A stretch of DNA of 64,000 nt from Pseudomonas linyingensis (lineage in GTDB: Bacteria; Pseudomonadota; Gammaproteobacteria; Pseudomonadales; Pseudomonadaceae), in assembly GCF_900109175.1 (NCBI RefSeq), contig NZ_FNZE01000015.1, positions 1 to 64,000 of the forward strand. The letters are read 5' to 3'. Positions 1-11,229 of the stretch are shown here, in pieces (the stretch's first letter is position 1; every line of letters starts with the position of its first letter). The position numbers and the translations under genes are program-made. The notes beneath the pieces are model-generated. The model was not told where the DNA came from. It ran no database searches and worked only from the letters and a program-made list of their open reading frames with translations.

Positions 1-3000
1 GTCAACGAGGAATCCGTCGGCACCGACCTGGGCCTCGTGGCCCCGAGCGATGTCGATGGCGACAGCCTGACCATCACCGTGACCGGCCTGCCGACCCTGG
101 GCAGCGTGACCCTGGCCGACGGCACCGCCGTCACCAACGGCCAGACCCTGACCAGCGCCCAGCTGACCGGCCTCAAGTACAACGCCCCGGCCGACTACAA
201 CACCGGTGACACCGTCGGCACCTTCACCTACAGCGTGAATGACGGCACCACCACGGTCACCGGCACCGTCACCCTCGGGGTGACCCCGGTGAATGACGCG
301 CCGGTGGCCGAGACCGATAGTGTCTTTGTCAATGAAGGCTCCACGAGCACTTTCGGCAGCGTGCTGGACAACGATATGGATGCGGACTTGGACAGCCTGA
401 CCGTCGTGCAGTTTGCCACCAGCAACGTTGCTACGCCGACAGTGGCAAACGGCAGCAATTCGATTACCACTGCTCTTGGCGGGGCAGTGGTCATGAATGC
501 CGACGGCAGCTTCAGCTACATTGCGCCGGTTCTCGATCATAGTTCTTCAAGCCAGAGGACCGACAGTTTCGTCTACCGCAGCTCGGATGGTGAGCTGCAG
601 TCGGGATGGACAACCGTGAATATCATTGTGCTCGACTCGGCGCCGGATACTAACGACGACGAGGACAGCGTCGCTATCGGTGCAACCATCACCGGTAATG
701 TGATTACCGGAGAGGGCGGCGATGCGCCGGGAGGGGCGGATATCTTCGCCGATGCACCGGCCACGGTGGTTAGCGTCTCCTTGGGAGGTACGACCTACTC
801 GATTCCGGCTGGTGGGCGGACGCTGGTGACCGTCAACGGTACGCTGGTGATCCAACAGGACGGCAGCTACTCCTATACTGCGATGGGGCAGATCAACGTT
901 GACTCGTCTGAATCCGTGGATCGGTTCGACTACCGACTGGCCGACGGGGATGGCACGATTTCCGCTCCAGCGACATTGACCATTACGGCAGGCAACAGCA
1001 TCAGCTTCAGTTATGCCGAGAACCAGGCGATGGGCGCGGTGCTGGGCACTGTCCAGGCCACCAGCCCGAGCGGCCACGCGGTGAGCTACGCGATCACCGG
1101 CGGCAACGCCGACGGTTACTTCACCATCAACAGCGCCGGTGGGATCAGCCTGACTCCGGCCGGCGCAACATCGCTGGCTAACAATTACGAAGCTCTGGAC
1201 AACCTCCACAGCCTGACGGTGACAGTGACCAGCAGTGCCGGTGTCAGTCGCGACATCGCGGTCAGCCTTGCGGAGACCGACAGAAACGATGCGCCGGTGA
1301 ACAGCCTGCCGGTGAACTATACGATGGACGAGGACACCACACTCAAGCTGAGCGGTCTTTCCGTGGCGGACATCGATGCCGGCGCGGGCAGCATTTCGGT
1401 CACTCTCAGCGTGAGCCGCGGGACACTCACGGCCGCCACTGCGAACGGTGTGACCGTGAGCGGCTCGGGTAGCTCCAGCGTGGTGCTCAGCGGCACGCTC
1501 GCCAACATCAATGCCTATCTCGCCGACGCGGCCACGCAGCCTGCGTATACGCCGCTGCTGGATGACAGCGGTACGGTCGCGCTGACCATGACCAGCAACG
1601 ACCTCGGCAATAGCGGGCCGGGTGGCGCACTGACCGATACCGACAGCATCGACATCACCATCAATCGGGTGGCCGATGCGCTGGAGGGCAGCAATGTCGC
1701 GCTGCTGGTCGGCGCGCCTGTGGCCAATACCCTCGATTTCGGCAGCAACATTACCGGTCTGCAGAGTAAAAATAACTACAGTTTCCCGAGTGGGATCTTG
1801 CTGTCTACTGGTGATCCGACCAAGACGTTCAACTGGTCCACCGGCAACCTGCTGGGAGTGACGTCTCCTGGCGAGAACGGTACCGAAAGCCAGCGCATCA
1901 ATGATGCTGACAAGATCGAGCTGAACTTCCCGACGGGGATGCAGTACATGGCGCTCAAGCTCAAGAACGCAGGTAACGACTCCATCCTGATCCGCAGCGA
2001 TCTTCAGGTCGGCGAACTCACCGGCGGCGTGCTCAGCGGGACCATTACTTCGTCGTCCGGGATCACCCTCTCGTCCACCAACCTCAAGGTCAGCCTGATA
2101 CTGGAAGTGGCTGGACAGGTAACGCCGGTTACCGTGCAGGCTACGGTGAACTCTGGCGGCACTTGGTCGGTGTCCTACAGCGGCGTTACCGGCACCATCA
2201 CCAAGGCAACCGTCGCCGCCTATCTCGACGGCAGCCTGTTCAACCAAGGCGGCAATACCTCGGCGAATGTGTCCTACTCGATCAGCTCCGACATGCAGAG
2301 CCTGTCGATTGCCCAAGACACACTGAATACCTACAGCAAGAACAACGATGGCTTCCAGATCGAGTACATCGATCTCAGTGCAGCTCCCTCCGGTACAACC
2401 ACATATAGCTACCCGATCGATCTCTATGGCGTGATCCAGGACGCCGTGGGTACGCCGGAGTCTTTCAGCGGACTGACCCTGAGCGATCTGCCCGCCGGCG
2501 TAGCCCTCAGCATATGGAGCGAAGACGACCAGGCGTATCATGAGATCGCCCCGGATGCGCAGGGCGTGTATGACTTGAGTGCGTACAGCGACCTGCTGAG
2601 CACACCAACTGTATCGGGTACCGACAAGATCTATCTGGTCAGTGCCGGGCTACTGCCTAGCGGGTTCGCTCCCACTCTTACCGTCGAGATAGCCGATGGT
2701 GCGAGCATCGCCAAGACGATCCTAGGAGGTTCTGCCGACTCGACATTCGCCGGCAGCGTCGGCAATGACTACATCAGCGGCGGTGCGGGCATCGATACGC
2801 TGATCGGTAATGAGGGTAACGACATACTCTTGGGCGGCACGGGGGCCGACAGATTCGTCTGGCAAACCGGCGACACCGGCCAGGATGTGCTCAAGGATTT
2901 CAATGCCAGCGAGGGCGACCGCATCGATCTAAGCGATCTGCTGCAGGGTGAAAATGCGCTGAATATCCTCGACTACCTGCGCGTGGATACCGCCACGTCC

Positions 3001-3174
3001 ACCCTGCAGATCAGCAGCGCGGGCACACTGGCCGCCGACGGCAGCAATGCCGATGTGACCATTCGGCTTGAAAACGGTGGGCTGGGTGTGGATCTGAACC
3101 CTGGCGGCCTGAGTCACGATGATCTGGTCAGCTCGCTGATCGCGGGTGGCGATCCGCTGGTCAAGATCGGTTGA
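1..3174 (+). CDS. C-terminal part of a giant RTX/LapA-like surface adhesin (5' end outside window)
   Basis: The frame is open from the first base, so this is the 3' end of a longer gene; 1057 residues are visible. The first ~100 residues are one unit of a Thr/Asp-rich adhesin repeat ending in PVNDAP. VCBS-like segments follow (VLDNDMDAD at bases 361-390, another near 640-960), then a cadherin-like stretch (about 1010-1270) and a further repeat opening with PVNSLP. Near the C-terminus are RTX nonapeptides (GGAGIDTLIGNEGND, bases 2779-2823), followed by a type I secretion C-terminal domain. Such proteins are exported by an ABC/TolC-type exporter, not seen here, and stay on the surface until LapG cleaves their N-terminus. 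lapG and lapD lie just downstream, which makes this their likely target. The N-terminal retention module and cleavage site are not visible. Confidence is high for the adhesin class, lower for LapA orthology. Confidence 0.9.
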   Translation, partial: VNEESVGTDLGLVAPSDVDGDSLTITVTGLPTLGSVTLADGTAVTNGQTLTSAQLTGLKYNAPADYNTGDTVGTFTYSVNDGTTTVTGTVTLGVTPVNDAPVAETDSVFVNEGSTSTFGSVLDNDMDADLDSLTVVQFATSNVATPTVANGSNSITTALGGAVVMNADGSFSYIAPVLDHSSSSQRTDSFVYRSSDGELQSGWTTVNIIVLDSAPDTNDDEDSVAIGATITGNVITGEGGDAPGGADIFADAPATVVSVSLGGTTYSIPAGGRTLVTVNGTLVIQQDGSYSYTAMGQINVDSSESVDRFDYRLADGDGTISAPATLTITAGNSISFSYAENQAMGAVLGTVQATSPSGHAVSYAITGGNADGYFTINSAGGISLTPAGATSLANNYEALDNLHSLTVTVTSSAGVSRDIAVSLAETDRNDAPVNSLPVNYTMDEDTTLKLSGLSVADIDAGAGSISVTLSVSRGTLTAATANGVTVSGSGSSSVVLSGTLANINAYLADAATQPAYTPLLDDSGTVALTMTSNDLGNSGPGGALTDTDSIDITINRVADALEGSNVALLVGAPVANTLDFGSNITGLQSKNNYSFPSGILLSTGDPTKTFNWSTGNLLGVTSPGENGTESQRINDADKIELNFPTGMQYMALKLKNAGNDSILIRSDLQVGELTGGVLSGTITSSSGITLSSTNLKVSLILEVAGQVTPVTVQATVNSGGTWSVSYSGVTGTITKATVAAYLDGSLFNQGGNTSANVSYSISSDMQSLSIAQDTLNTYSKNNDGFQIEYIDLSAAPSGTTTYSYPIDLYGVIQDAVGTPESFSGLTLSDLPAGVALSIWSEDDQAYHEIAPDAQGVYDLSAYSDLLSTPTVSGTDKIYLVSAGLLPSGFAPTLTVEIADGASIAKTILGGSADSTFAGSVGNDYISGGAGIDTLIGNEGNDILLGGTGADRFVWQTGDTGQDVLKDFNASEGDRIDLSDLLQGENALNILDYLRVDTATSTLQISSAGTLAADGSNADVTIRLENGGLGVDLNPGGLSHDDLVSSLIAGGDPLVKIG

Positions 3175-3185
3175 CCTCAAGCGGG

Positions 3186-3220
3186 AAGGCCTCCGCCACC
3201 ATCGGTGGCGGAGGCCTTTT
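3186..3220 (+). terminator. Rho-independent terminator of the adhesin gene
   Basis: A 15-bp perfect stem (3186-3200 with 3204-3218) closes on the loop ATC and runs into TTTT. It lies 12 bp after the adhesin stop codon and separates it from the small gene that follows. Confidence 0.85.
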
Positions 3221-3277
3221 CCTGTCAGCAAAGGCTTGCTGCGCCAGGGGCGCAGAGATAGTAATGAGGAGTGGGGC

Positions 3278-3589
3278 ATGGTGTATGGGAACGATGATGC
3301 GGGCGATCCGCTGCGTCTCGGGGTGAAGGAGAGCTGTGACTGTTCGGCAGGCAGTGGGGAGGGGGCCGCGCGCAGGCTGGAGGACAGTCTGCTGCGTCTG
3401 CAGCAGAGCGATCTGGAGATGATCCGGGTGCTGGAGGATCTGATCCACCTGCTGATTCACAAGCGGATGGTGCGCATCACCGATCTGCCGGAGGTCGCCC
3501 AGGCCAAGCTGAGCGAACGGAGCAGGACGCGCGATGCACTCGGTGGCCTGACGGGCCTGATCAATGACGAGGAGCAGGGGCTGATCTGA
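3278..3589 (+). CDS. Small protein of unknown function in the adhesin locus
   Basis: 103 residues. The ATG at 3278 is preceded by AGGAG at 3267-3271 (6-nt spacing); longer in-frame extensions run back into the adhesin terminator and are unlikely. The N-terminal third is Gly/Asp-rich with one CDC motif. The rest is predicted helical and conserved-looking (SDLEMIRVLEDLIHLLI, then ITDLPEVAQAKL). There is no signal peptide or membrane segment, so it is probably cytoplasmic. Similar small pseudomonad proteins are, as I recall, sometimes labelled tryptophan synthase beta-like; nothing in the sequence supports that function. It converges with lapD (47 bp between stops) and may have its own promoter, since a terminator precedes it. 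Function unknown; the adhesin neighbourhood is the only hint. Confidence 0.75.
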   Translation: MVYGNDDAGDPLRLGVKESCDCSAGSGEGAARRLEDSLLRLQQSDLEMIRVLEDLIHLLIHKRMVRITDLPEVAQAKLSERSRTRDALGGLTGLINDEEQGLI

Positions 3590-3636
3590 TCGCCCTCTGC
3601 TCGTAGTCCCGAGCTGCACATCTCCCGAAGGGGCGG

Positions 3637-5613
3637 TTATTCTGGAACCCCGCCCCGTGCGTCCCTACAGCTACTGCGCAGTTCGGGGGTCGGTTCGCCG
3701 AACAGGTGGCCCTGCACGCCGGCAATCCCCATGTCACGCAATACCTGCCATTCGCCAGCGGTTTCGACCCGCTCGGCCAGCAGCGGAAGGTCGATGCTGT
3801 GGGCGGCTCGCTGCATGGCATCGATGAACAGACGCTTGTCGCTCTCCCGGTCGATAGCGCGGATGTAGCTGCCGTCGATCTTCAGGTAGCTCAGACCGAG
3901 CCTGGCCAGGTTGCCTATCATGCTGAAGCGCCCGCCGAAGTGCTGCAGGCCGAGGCCGCATCCCAGACGGCGCAGGTTCCGGGTCAGCGCCTCCAGCGCG
4001 GCGGGATCGGGCACTTGGTTCTCGTCCAGGTCCAGGGTCAGGCGTGAACTCAGTTCGCGGTTGTCCTCGAGCAGCCGGTACAAGCGCTCCAGCGCCTGCG
4101 GCTCGTGCAGCAGGTGCGGGGACAGGCTGAGGGCTAGGCGCTGGTCGTTGCCCCGTAGCTGCCGCAACGTGCGCTCGAGCATGGCCAGATCCAGGCGGGT
4201 GGTCCAGCCGAAACGCTCCAGCCAGGGCAGGAAGCGTCCGGCCGCGAGCACCTGGCCCTGCTCGTCGTACAGGCGCGCCAGTATCTTGTGATGCAGGATC
4301 CGGTCCGGCTCCCGGGCATCGACCACCGGTTGGAAGTAGAGCTGGAGCTGGTCTTCGCGCAAGGCCCGGTCGAGCAGGGCGTACCAGTAGTGGCTCGGGT
4401 CTTCGGCAGGCGGCACCTCGGCCAGCTCATGGATGGCCCAGGGGTGGGCCGGCTGTGCCGCTGCCTGGGTCAGTGCCAGATCCAGGGCGCGATGCAGGCC
4501 GGCTGCTTCGTCGCCGGCAGCGAAGGCCACCAGGCCGATATGGGCGACCGGCAGGCAGTCGCAGGCGCCGGTCTGCTGCAAGCTGCTCAGGGCCTGATCG
4601 ATTCGCTGCGCCAGCTGTTCTGCCTCGGCGCGTTGCAGGCCGGCGGCGAGCAGCAGAAACTTGCCGCCCCGGGGGCGGGCCACCAGGAAGCGGCCTTCAC
4701 TCAGTTGCTGCAGCTGCTCAGCAATGCTCTTGAGCAACTGGTCGGTCCGCTGTTCGCCAAGACGCTGGTTGAGCCCGAGCAGGTCATTGACCTCGAGCTG
4801 GAGGAGAAAGCCGCTGCTGGCCCGCTCTTCACCGGCGAGGCAGGCGTGAAGCTGCAGGTCGAAATAGCGCTGGTTGGCCAGCCCGGTCAGCCGGTCCTGG
4901 TAGGCTTCATCGCGCAGCCTTTCGCTGCGAGCGGCCTCTTCGGCGAACAGGCTCCTGAGCTTGTCCACCATCTGGTTCATCGCCTGGACGACTCTGCGGA
5001 ACTCCGGAGTGCTCGGCAGTTCACTCTGGGTGAAGAACTCGCGGCGGGCAATGGCCTGTGACTGTTCGACCATGTGATCCAGGGGGTGCAGGCGCCGCTT
5101 GAGCAGCAGGCCGCCGAGCACGATGCAGGCCAGGCTGACGAGAGCCTGCCAGAGCAGGTTGCCCTGGGCGCTTTTCCAGAGCTTGCCGATGGCGAACAAC
5201 GGGTGGCTGACCACCTCGACTCGGGCGGCACGTTGCCAGCCGTCGCTGACGATGGCATCGCCGCGGGCGGACTCCAGATCCACCAGACGGGAGAACCACT
5301 GCGGCGCCTCGTCGCTCACCGGCACTCCGCTGCGTTCGACCAGCACCTCGTCGCTGTCCGGGGCGAGCACACGGATGCTTTCGAAATAGCCGCTGTCGAA
5401 GACCGAGCTGACCATCAGCTCGACCATGGTCCGGTCGTTGTTGATGTGCGGGGCCAGCGACAGGCCGAGGGCGGTCGCCGCGTCTTGGGCGTGGCTGCGC
5501 AGCTGGGCGACCTGCTGTTCGCGGGAGCTTTCCACGCCGATCAGGAGGCTGCCGGAGAAGCTCGCCAGCATCAGTATGCAGATGGCGATGAACAGCTGCT
5601 TGAACAATGACAT
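3637..5613 (-). CDS. lapD: LapD, inside-out c-di-GMP receptor that sequesters LapG
   Basis: 658 residues from ATG at 5613, with AGGGG just upstream; a TTG codon directly before it is not needed. Order: TM helix (~5-25), periplasmic LapD/MoxY-type sensor (~26-150) with a Gly-Trp at 125-126 like the Trp that contacts LapG in known LapD, second TM helix (~153-171), HAMP, degenerate GGDEF (RGGKF at 315-319) and degenerate EAL (KILAR at 443-447). Both active sites are therefore dead, as expected of a receptor. In the studied system, c-di-GMP bound to the EAL domain makes the periplasmic domain capture LapG, so the adhesin stays on the surface. The gene starts 18 bp after lapG in the same direction and the two are probably co-transcribed. 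Confidence 0.93.
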   Translation of the reverse strand: MSLFKQLFIAICILMLASFSGSLLIGVESSREQQVAQLRSHAQDAATALGLSLAPHINNDRTMVELMVSSVFDSGYFESIRVLAPDSDEVLVERSGVPVSDEAPQWFSRLVDLESARGDAIVSDGWQRAARVEVVSHPLFAIGKLWKSAQGNLLWQALVSLACIVLGGLLLKRRLHPLDHMVEQSQAIARREFFTQSELPSTPEFRRVVQAMNQMVDKLRSLFAEEAARSERLRDEAYQDRLTGLANQRYFDLQLHACLAGEERASSGFLLQLEVNDLLGLNQRLGEQRTDQLLKSIAEQLQQLSEGRFLVARPRGGKFLLLAAGLQRAEAEQLAQRIDQALSSLQQTGACDCLPVAHIGLVAFAAGDEAAGLHRALDLALTQAAAQPAHPWAIHELAEVPPAEDPSHYWYALLDRALREDQLQLYFQPVVDAREPDRILHHKILARLYDEQGQVLAAGRFLPWLERFGWTTRLDLAMLERTLRQLRGNDQRLALSLSPHLLHEPQALERLYRLLEDNRELSSRLTLDLDENQVPDPAALEALTRNLRRLGCGLGLQHFGGRFSMIGNLARLGLSYLKIDGSYIRAIDRESDKRLFIDAMQRAAHSIDLPLLAERVETAGEWQVLRDMGIAGVQGHLFGEPTPELRSSCRDARGGVPE

Positions 5614-5631
5614 CAACGGCCCCTTGTTTTC

Positions 5632-6315
5632 CTATGGAAATCCTTCGGCATGCATTTTCCGCAGCAGGTCCTGCCAGCGCGACAGGTGCTTGCTGTCGCC
5701 CACCTGTCGGCCGCTGCCGCTCCAGAGTCCTTCGGCATTGAAGGCATAGACCGGCACCAGGTCGGTACGTCGATTCGCTGGCTCGATGGCATCGATCAGG
5801 TTGTCCAGTACCAGCGGGGTAGCCCTGGGATGTGGGTAGTAGGTCAGCACCATGTGCGCCTGGTTCAGTGCGCGCGCCTTGACGTAGGTGACGTGCAGTT
5901 TGTCGCTGGGTACGCCGAGATGGCGCAGGCTGAAGTACTTGGCGATGGCGAAGTCCTCGCAGTCGCCTGCGCCCTTGTACAGCGCCTCCACCGGCGTTGC
6001 CCAGTAGTCCCTGACATGCCACAGCTCGATATCGTCGCGAAAGCGCAGGCGCAGATTGAAGAAGCGGTTGACGGCCTGCAGCTTCTCCTGCTCGCTGGCG
6101 CTGCCATGTTCTCTCAGCAACTGTTGCCAGGCGTCAAGGTTCTCGCGGCCCGCGCTCTGAGTCCCGTAGAGCTGTTCGGCACGCCGGGCGATCAGGCTGA
6201 AATCCCAGGCCGACGCCAGCCCGCAGAGACCCAAGGCAAGAAGCAGGATGGCAAGTCTGCGGCGCAGCGAGTCGCTCCGTGGTGCAGTCGGCAGGGCCCT
6301 CGTCTCGCATTTCAA
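5632..6315 (-). CDS. lapG: LapG, periplasmic calcium-dependent cysteine protease cleaving the adhesin
   Basis: 227 residues, transglutaminase-like cysteine protease family. A signal peptide is visible (RRRLAILLLALGLCGLASA, about 19-37). The catalytic triad is readable as Cys119 (GDCEDFA), His154 (NQAHMVL) and Asp171 (VLDNL). It should cut the N-terminus of the surface adhesin when c-di-GMP is low. The only start that keeps the full signal peptide is TTG at 6315, preceded by a GGGGCG stretch; no in-frame ATG or GTG is available before the mature part. It lies 12 bp after the META-domain gene and 18 bp before lapD. The weak start codon may keep the protease scarce relative to LapD. Confidence 0.92.
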   Translation of the reverse strand: MKCETRALPTAPRSDSLRRRLAILLLALGLCGLASAWDFSLIARRAEQLYGTQSAGRENLDAWQQLLREHGSASEQEKLQAVNRFFNLRLRFRDDIELWHVRDYWATPVEALYKGAGDCEDFAIAKYFSLRHLGVPSDKLHVTYVKARALNQAHMVLTYYPHPRATPLVLDNLIDAIEPANRRTDLVPVYAFNAEGLWSGSGRQVGDSKHLSRWQDLLRKMHAEGFP

Positions 6316-6327
6316 AGGCGCCCCGGC

Positions 6328-6741
6328 TTAGCCTTCGTCCGGCCACAGGCGAATCGGCTTGCCTTCATCCGGCCACAGCTGCAGCTGGTCGAGCGGCGAC
6401 ACGTCCCAGCGGCGGATGTGCTCCAGTGCCTGGAAGAAGCGGGCCTCCTGCTCCATCAGGGCCGGCGGGCAGGCCCGGCGGGTGCTGCCGACCTGGCTGA
6501 AGCGCAGGATCTCGCCTTCCACGCCGTAACCGGCGAACCAGTGGTTGCAGCCACCGGTGCCGTAGGCGCGGTCGTCGGCGCCGAAGGTGATGGTCAGGTG
6601 GCTACCATCGAGCAGCGGCCGCTCGCCGATCCATTCGACGCGGTAGGTGCGTTCCTGCTCCAGGGCCGGCGGAGGGGTGGCGCAGCCGGCCAGGGCCAGG
6701 GCGATGGCGGCCGGACTGGCGGTGAAGGTGGTGCGCAGCAT
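6328..6741 (-). CDS. META/HslJ-domain lipoprotein
   Basis: 137 residues. The signal peptide ends in a lipobox (ALAGC, lipidated Cys20), so it is an outer- or inner-membrane lipoprotein facing the periplasm. The META/HslJ pattern is present: GCN at 64-66, then STRRACPPALMEQEARFF near 86-103. Proteins of this family are linked to stress or antibiotic resistance but have no known catalytic activity. The start ATG overlaps the stop of the upstream zinc-ribbon gene by one base (TGATG), with AGGAGG ahead of it, suggesting translational coupling. Oddity: the last residues contain LWPDEG twice, separated by KPIR, reflecting a 30-bp tandem duplication in the DNA. The gene lies 12 bp before lapG. Confidence 0.85.
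   Translation of the reverse strand: MLRTTFTASPAAIALALAGCATPPPALEQERTYRVEWIGERPLLDGSHLTITFGADDRAYGTGGCNHWFAGYGVEGEILRFSQVGSTRRACPPALMEQEARFFQALEHIRRWDVSPLDQLQLWPDEGKPIRLWPDEG
6331..6378. repeat. Short tandem duplication in the 3' end of the META-domain gene
   Basis: An 18-nt segment at 6331-6348 recurs at 6361-6378 with one mismatch, a 30-bp period. It duplicates the C-terminal LWPDEG of the encoded lipoprotein, immediately before its stop codon. Confidence 0.8.
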
Positions 6742-7178
6742 CAGGCCTCCTGGGCGTGGCAGCGAGGGCAGAGGTGACGGCCGGCGCGGTTGTGCCAGCC
6801 CAGTTCGGCGATGCGTGCTTCGGCGGCCGGAGCGCGGGCCGCCTCGCCCAGCTTGCCGTCGACGGCGAACTCGAAGTCCAGCTGCGCCCCGCAGCCGTCG
6901 CAGTCGACCTGCCACTGCAGGATGTTCAGCTCCTTGAAGGCCGGCCCCTTGGCCACCGCCAGCCACTGGCCGGGCGGGTTGATCAGGTGGCGGACCTTGT
7001 CCACCACCAGGCGCATGGACAGGTCGCGACTGCCCTTGAGGGTGACCAGCAGGCTGTCGCCGGTCTTGATCGAGCCGCCGTTGCCGGTGACCTGATAGAG
7101 GCCAGGTGCCAGCGCGCGGCATTCGGTGAGGGTGTGCTGCGGGTTGAGCAGGGTGTAGCGGAAATCGTGTTCGGTCAT
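6741..7178 (-). CDS. Conserved protein with a C-terminal zinc-ribbon-like Cys pattern
   Basis: 145 residues from ATG at 7178 (GGAGG upstream). The first ~90 residues look like a small beta-rich domain of no family I recognise. The C-terminal part has two CxxC pairs (Cys93/Cys96 and Cys137/Cys140), a spacing that fits a zinc ribbon. There is no signal peptide or membrane segment, so it is cytoplasmic. It lies 47 bp after ldhA and overlaps the META lipoprotein by one base, so it is probably in the same transcript. Function unknown; zinc binding is inferred from the cysteines alone. Confidence 0.75.
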   Translation of the reverse strand: MTEHDFRYTLLNPQHTLTECRALAPGLYQVTGNGGSIKTGDSLLVTLKGSRDLSMRLVVDKVRHLINPPGQWLAVAKGPAFKELNILQWQVDCDGCGAQLDFEFAVDGKLGEAARAPAAEARIAELGWHNRAGRHLCPRCHAQEA

Positions 7179-7225
7179 GGGGCCTCCGGGAGGGGCGCGC
7201 ATGCTAGCACGCCGCCAGTGGTTGA

Positions 7226-8215
7226 TCAGGGCTGCACGCGGTTGCAGGGGCGGCCGGCTTGCCAGGCGGCGACATTGTCCAGCGTGGTGTTGGCGATTGC
7301 TGCCAGCGCCTCGTGGGTGAGGAAGGCCTGGTGGGCGGTGACGATCACGTTGGGGAAGGTCAGCAGGCGGGCCAGCACGTCGTCCTGCAGCGGCTGGTCG
7401 GAGCGGTCCTCGAAGAACAGGTCGGCCTCCTCCTCGTAGACATCCAGCCCCAGGTAGCCGAGCTGGCCGCTTTTCAGTGCCTCGATCAGCGCCGGGGTAT
7501 CCACCAGCGCGCCGCGGCCGGTGTTGATCAGCATGGCGCCAGGCTTCATTCGCTGCAGGCTGTCCTGGTCGATCAGGTGGCGGGTGGCTGGCGTCAGCGG
7601 ACAGTGCAGGCTGACGATGTTGCAGGCCGCCAGCAGGGCGTCGATAGCGACGAACTGCGCGCCGAGCGCCGTGAGGCTGGCGTCGGGGTGCGGGTCGTGG
7701 AGCAGCACGCGGCAGCCGAAGCCGAGCATGATGCGCGCGAACACCGCACCGATCTGGCCGCTGCCGATCACCCCGACAGTCTTGCCGTGCAGGTCGAAGC
7801 CGGTCAGCCCGTGCAGGGAGAAGTCGCCCTCGCGGGTGCGGTTGAAGGCCCGATGGATGCGCCGGTTCAGCGCCATGACCAGCGCCACCGCGTGCTCGGC
7901 CACCGCGTGGGGCGAGTAGGCCGGCACCCGCACCACCGGCAGGCCGAGGGCCTGGGCGGCGTGCAGGTCGACATGGTTGTAGCCGGCCGAGCGCAGGGCG
8001 ATCAGCCGGGTGCCGCCGGCCTGCAGCCGGGCGAGTACCGCTGCCGACAGGTCGTCGTTGACGAAGGCGCAGACCACCTCGGCGCCGGCGGCCAGGGCGG
8101 CGGTGTCGGCATCCAGGCGCGCCTCGAGAAAGTGCAGGTCGTGGCCGTGGGACGGGTTGGCGGCCAGAAAGCTGTCGCGGTCGTAGGGCTTGCTGCTGAA
8201 CAGGGTGATGCGCAC
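7226..8215 (-). CDS. ldhA: Fermentative D-lactate dehydrogenase LdhA
   Basis: 329 residues, the usual length of pseudomonad LdhA. NAD-dependent reduction of pyruvate to D-lactate. The D-2-hydroxyacid dehydrogenase pattern is clear: SAGYNHVDL substrate loop, Rossmann motif [19 protein letters not shown] with the catalytic Arg, the Glu region ([13 protein letters not shown]) and the catalytic His in TAHQAFLT. The start is GTG at 8215, set by AGGA about 8 nt upstream; reading further upstream would run into gacS. It begins 22 bp after the gacS stop. The gacS-ldhA pair is, as I recall, conserved in Pseudomonas. It supports pyruvate survival and micro-aerobic growth in P. aeruginosa. Confidence 0.95.
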   Translation of the reverse strand: MRITLFSSKPYDRDSFLAANPSHGHDLHFLEARLDADTAALAAGAEVVCAFVNDDLSAAVLARLQAGGTRLIALRSAGYNHVDLHAAQALGLPVVRVPAYSPHAVAEHAVALVMALNRRIHRAFNRTREGDFSLHGLTGFDLHGKTVGVIGSGQIGAVFARIMLGFGCRVLLHDPHPDASLTALGAQFVAIDALLAACNIVSLHCPLTPATRHLIDQDSLQRMKPGAMLINTGRGALVDTPALIEALKSGQLGYLGLDVYEEEADLFFEDRSDQPLQDDVLARLLTFPNVIVTAHQAFLTHEALAAIANTTLDNVAAWQAGRPCNRVQP

Positions 8216-8237
8216 GGGAGGTTCCTGCTGATGCTGA

Positions 8238-11018
<2,781 letters not shown>

Positions 11019-11106
11019 GCAGATTCTCCGCTGCATTGGGGTGGCGGCAGTGTAGCGCCTTGCCGGGGGTGGACAAAGCAGTGCGCGGCGGGATGTGGAA
11101 CAAGGC

Positions 11107-11144
11107 AATATTCCGGCTATTACCTATATAGCTAGCAGGAATAT
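11107..11144. promoter_or_regulatory. Nested inverted repeats between gacS and cysM
   Basis: The outer arms AATATTCC (11107-11114) and GGAATAT (11138-11144) enclose inner arms GCTAT (11116-11120) and ATAGC (11128-11132). The block is AT-rich in a GC-rich region and lies about 90-130 bp upstream of both start codons, where promoters and operators are expected. No known regulator site is recognised. Confidence 0.4.
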
Positions 11145-11229
11145 CCTACTGCCGTGCCGTGTTATCGGCCCGCGGTGTTTGCCGCTATCATAGACACCCT
11201 ATTTGTCGCTGCGAAAAGCCGAGCGTGCC

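Noticed and set aside
547-2541. Long minus-strand open frame opposite the adhesin
   Set aside because: Arg/Gly/Ala-rich translation without domains, caused by GC-rich codons of the true gene on the other strand.
3278-3589. Labelling the small gene as tryptophan synthase beta-like
   Set aside because: Far too short and without any PLP or tryptophan synthase motif.
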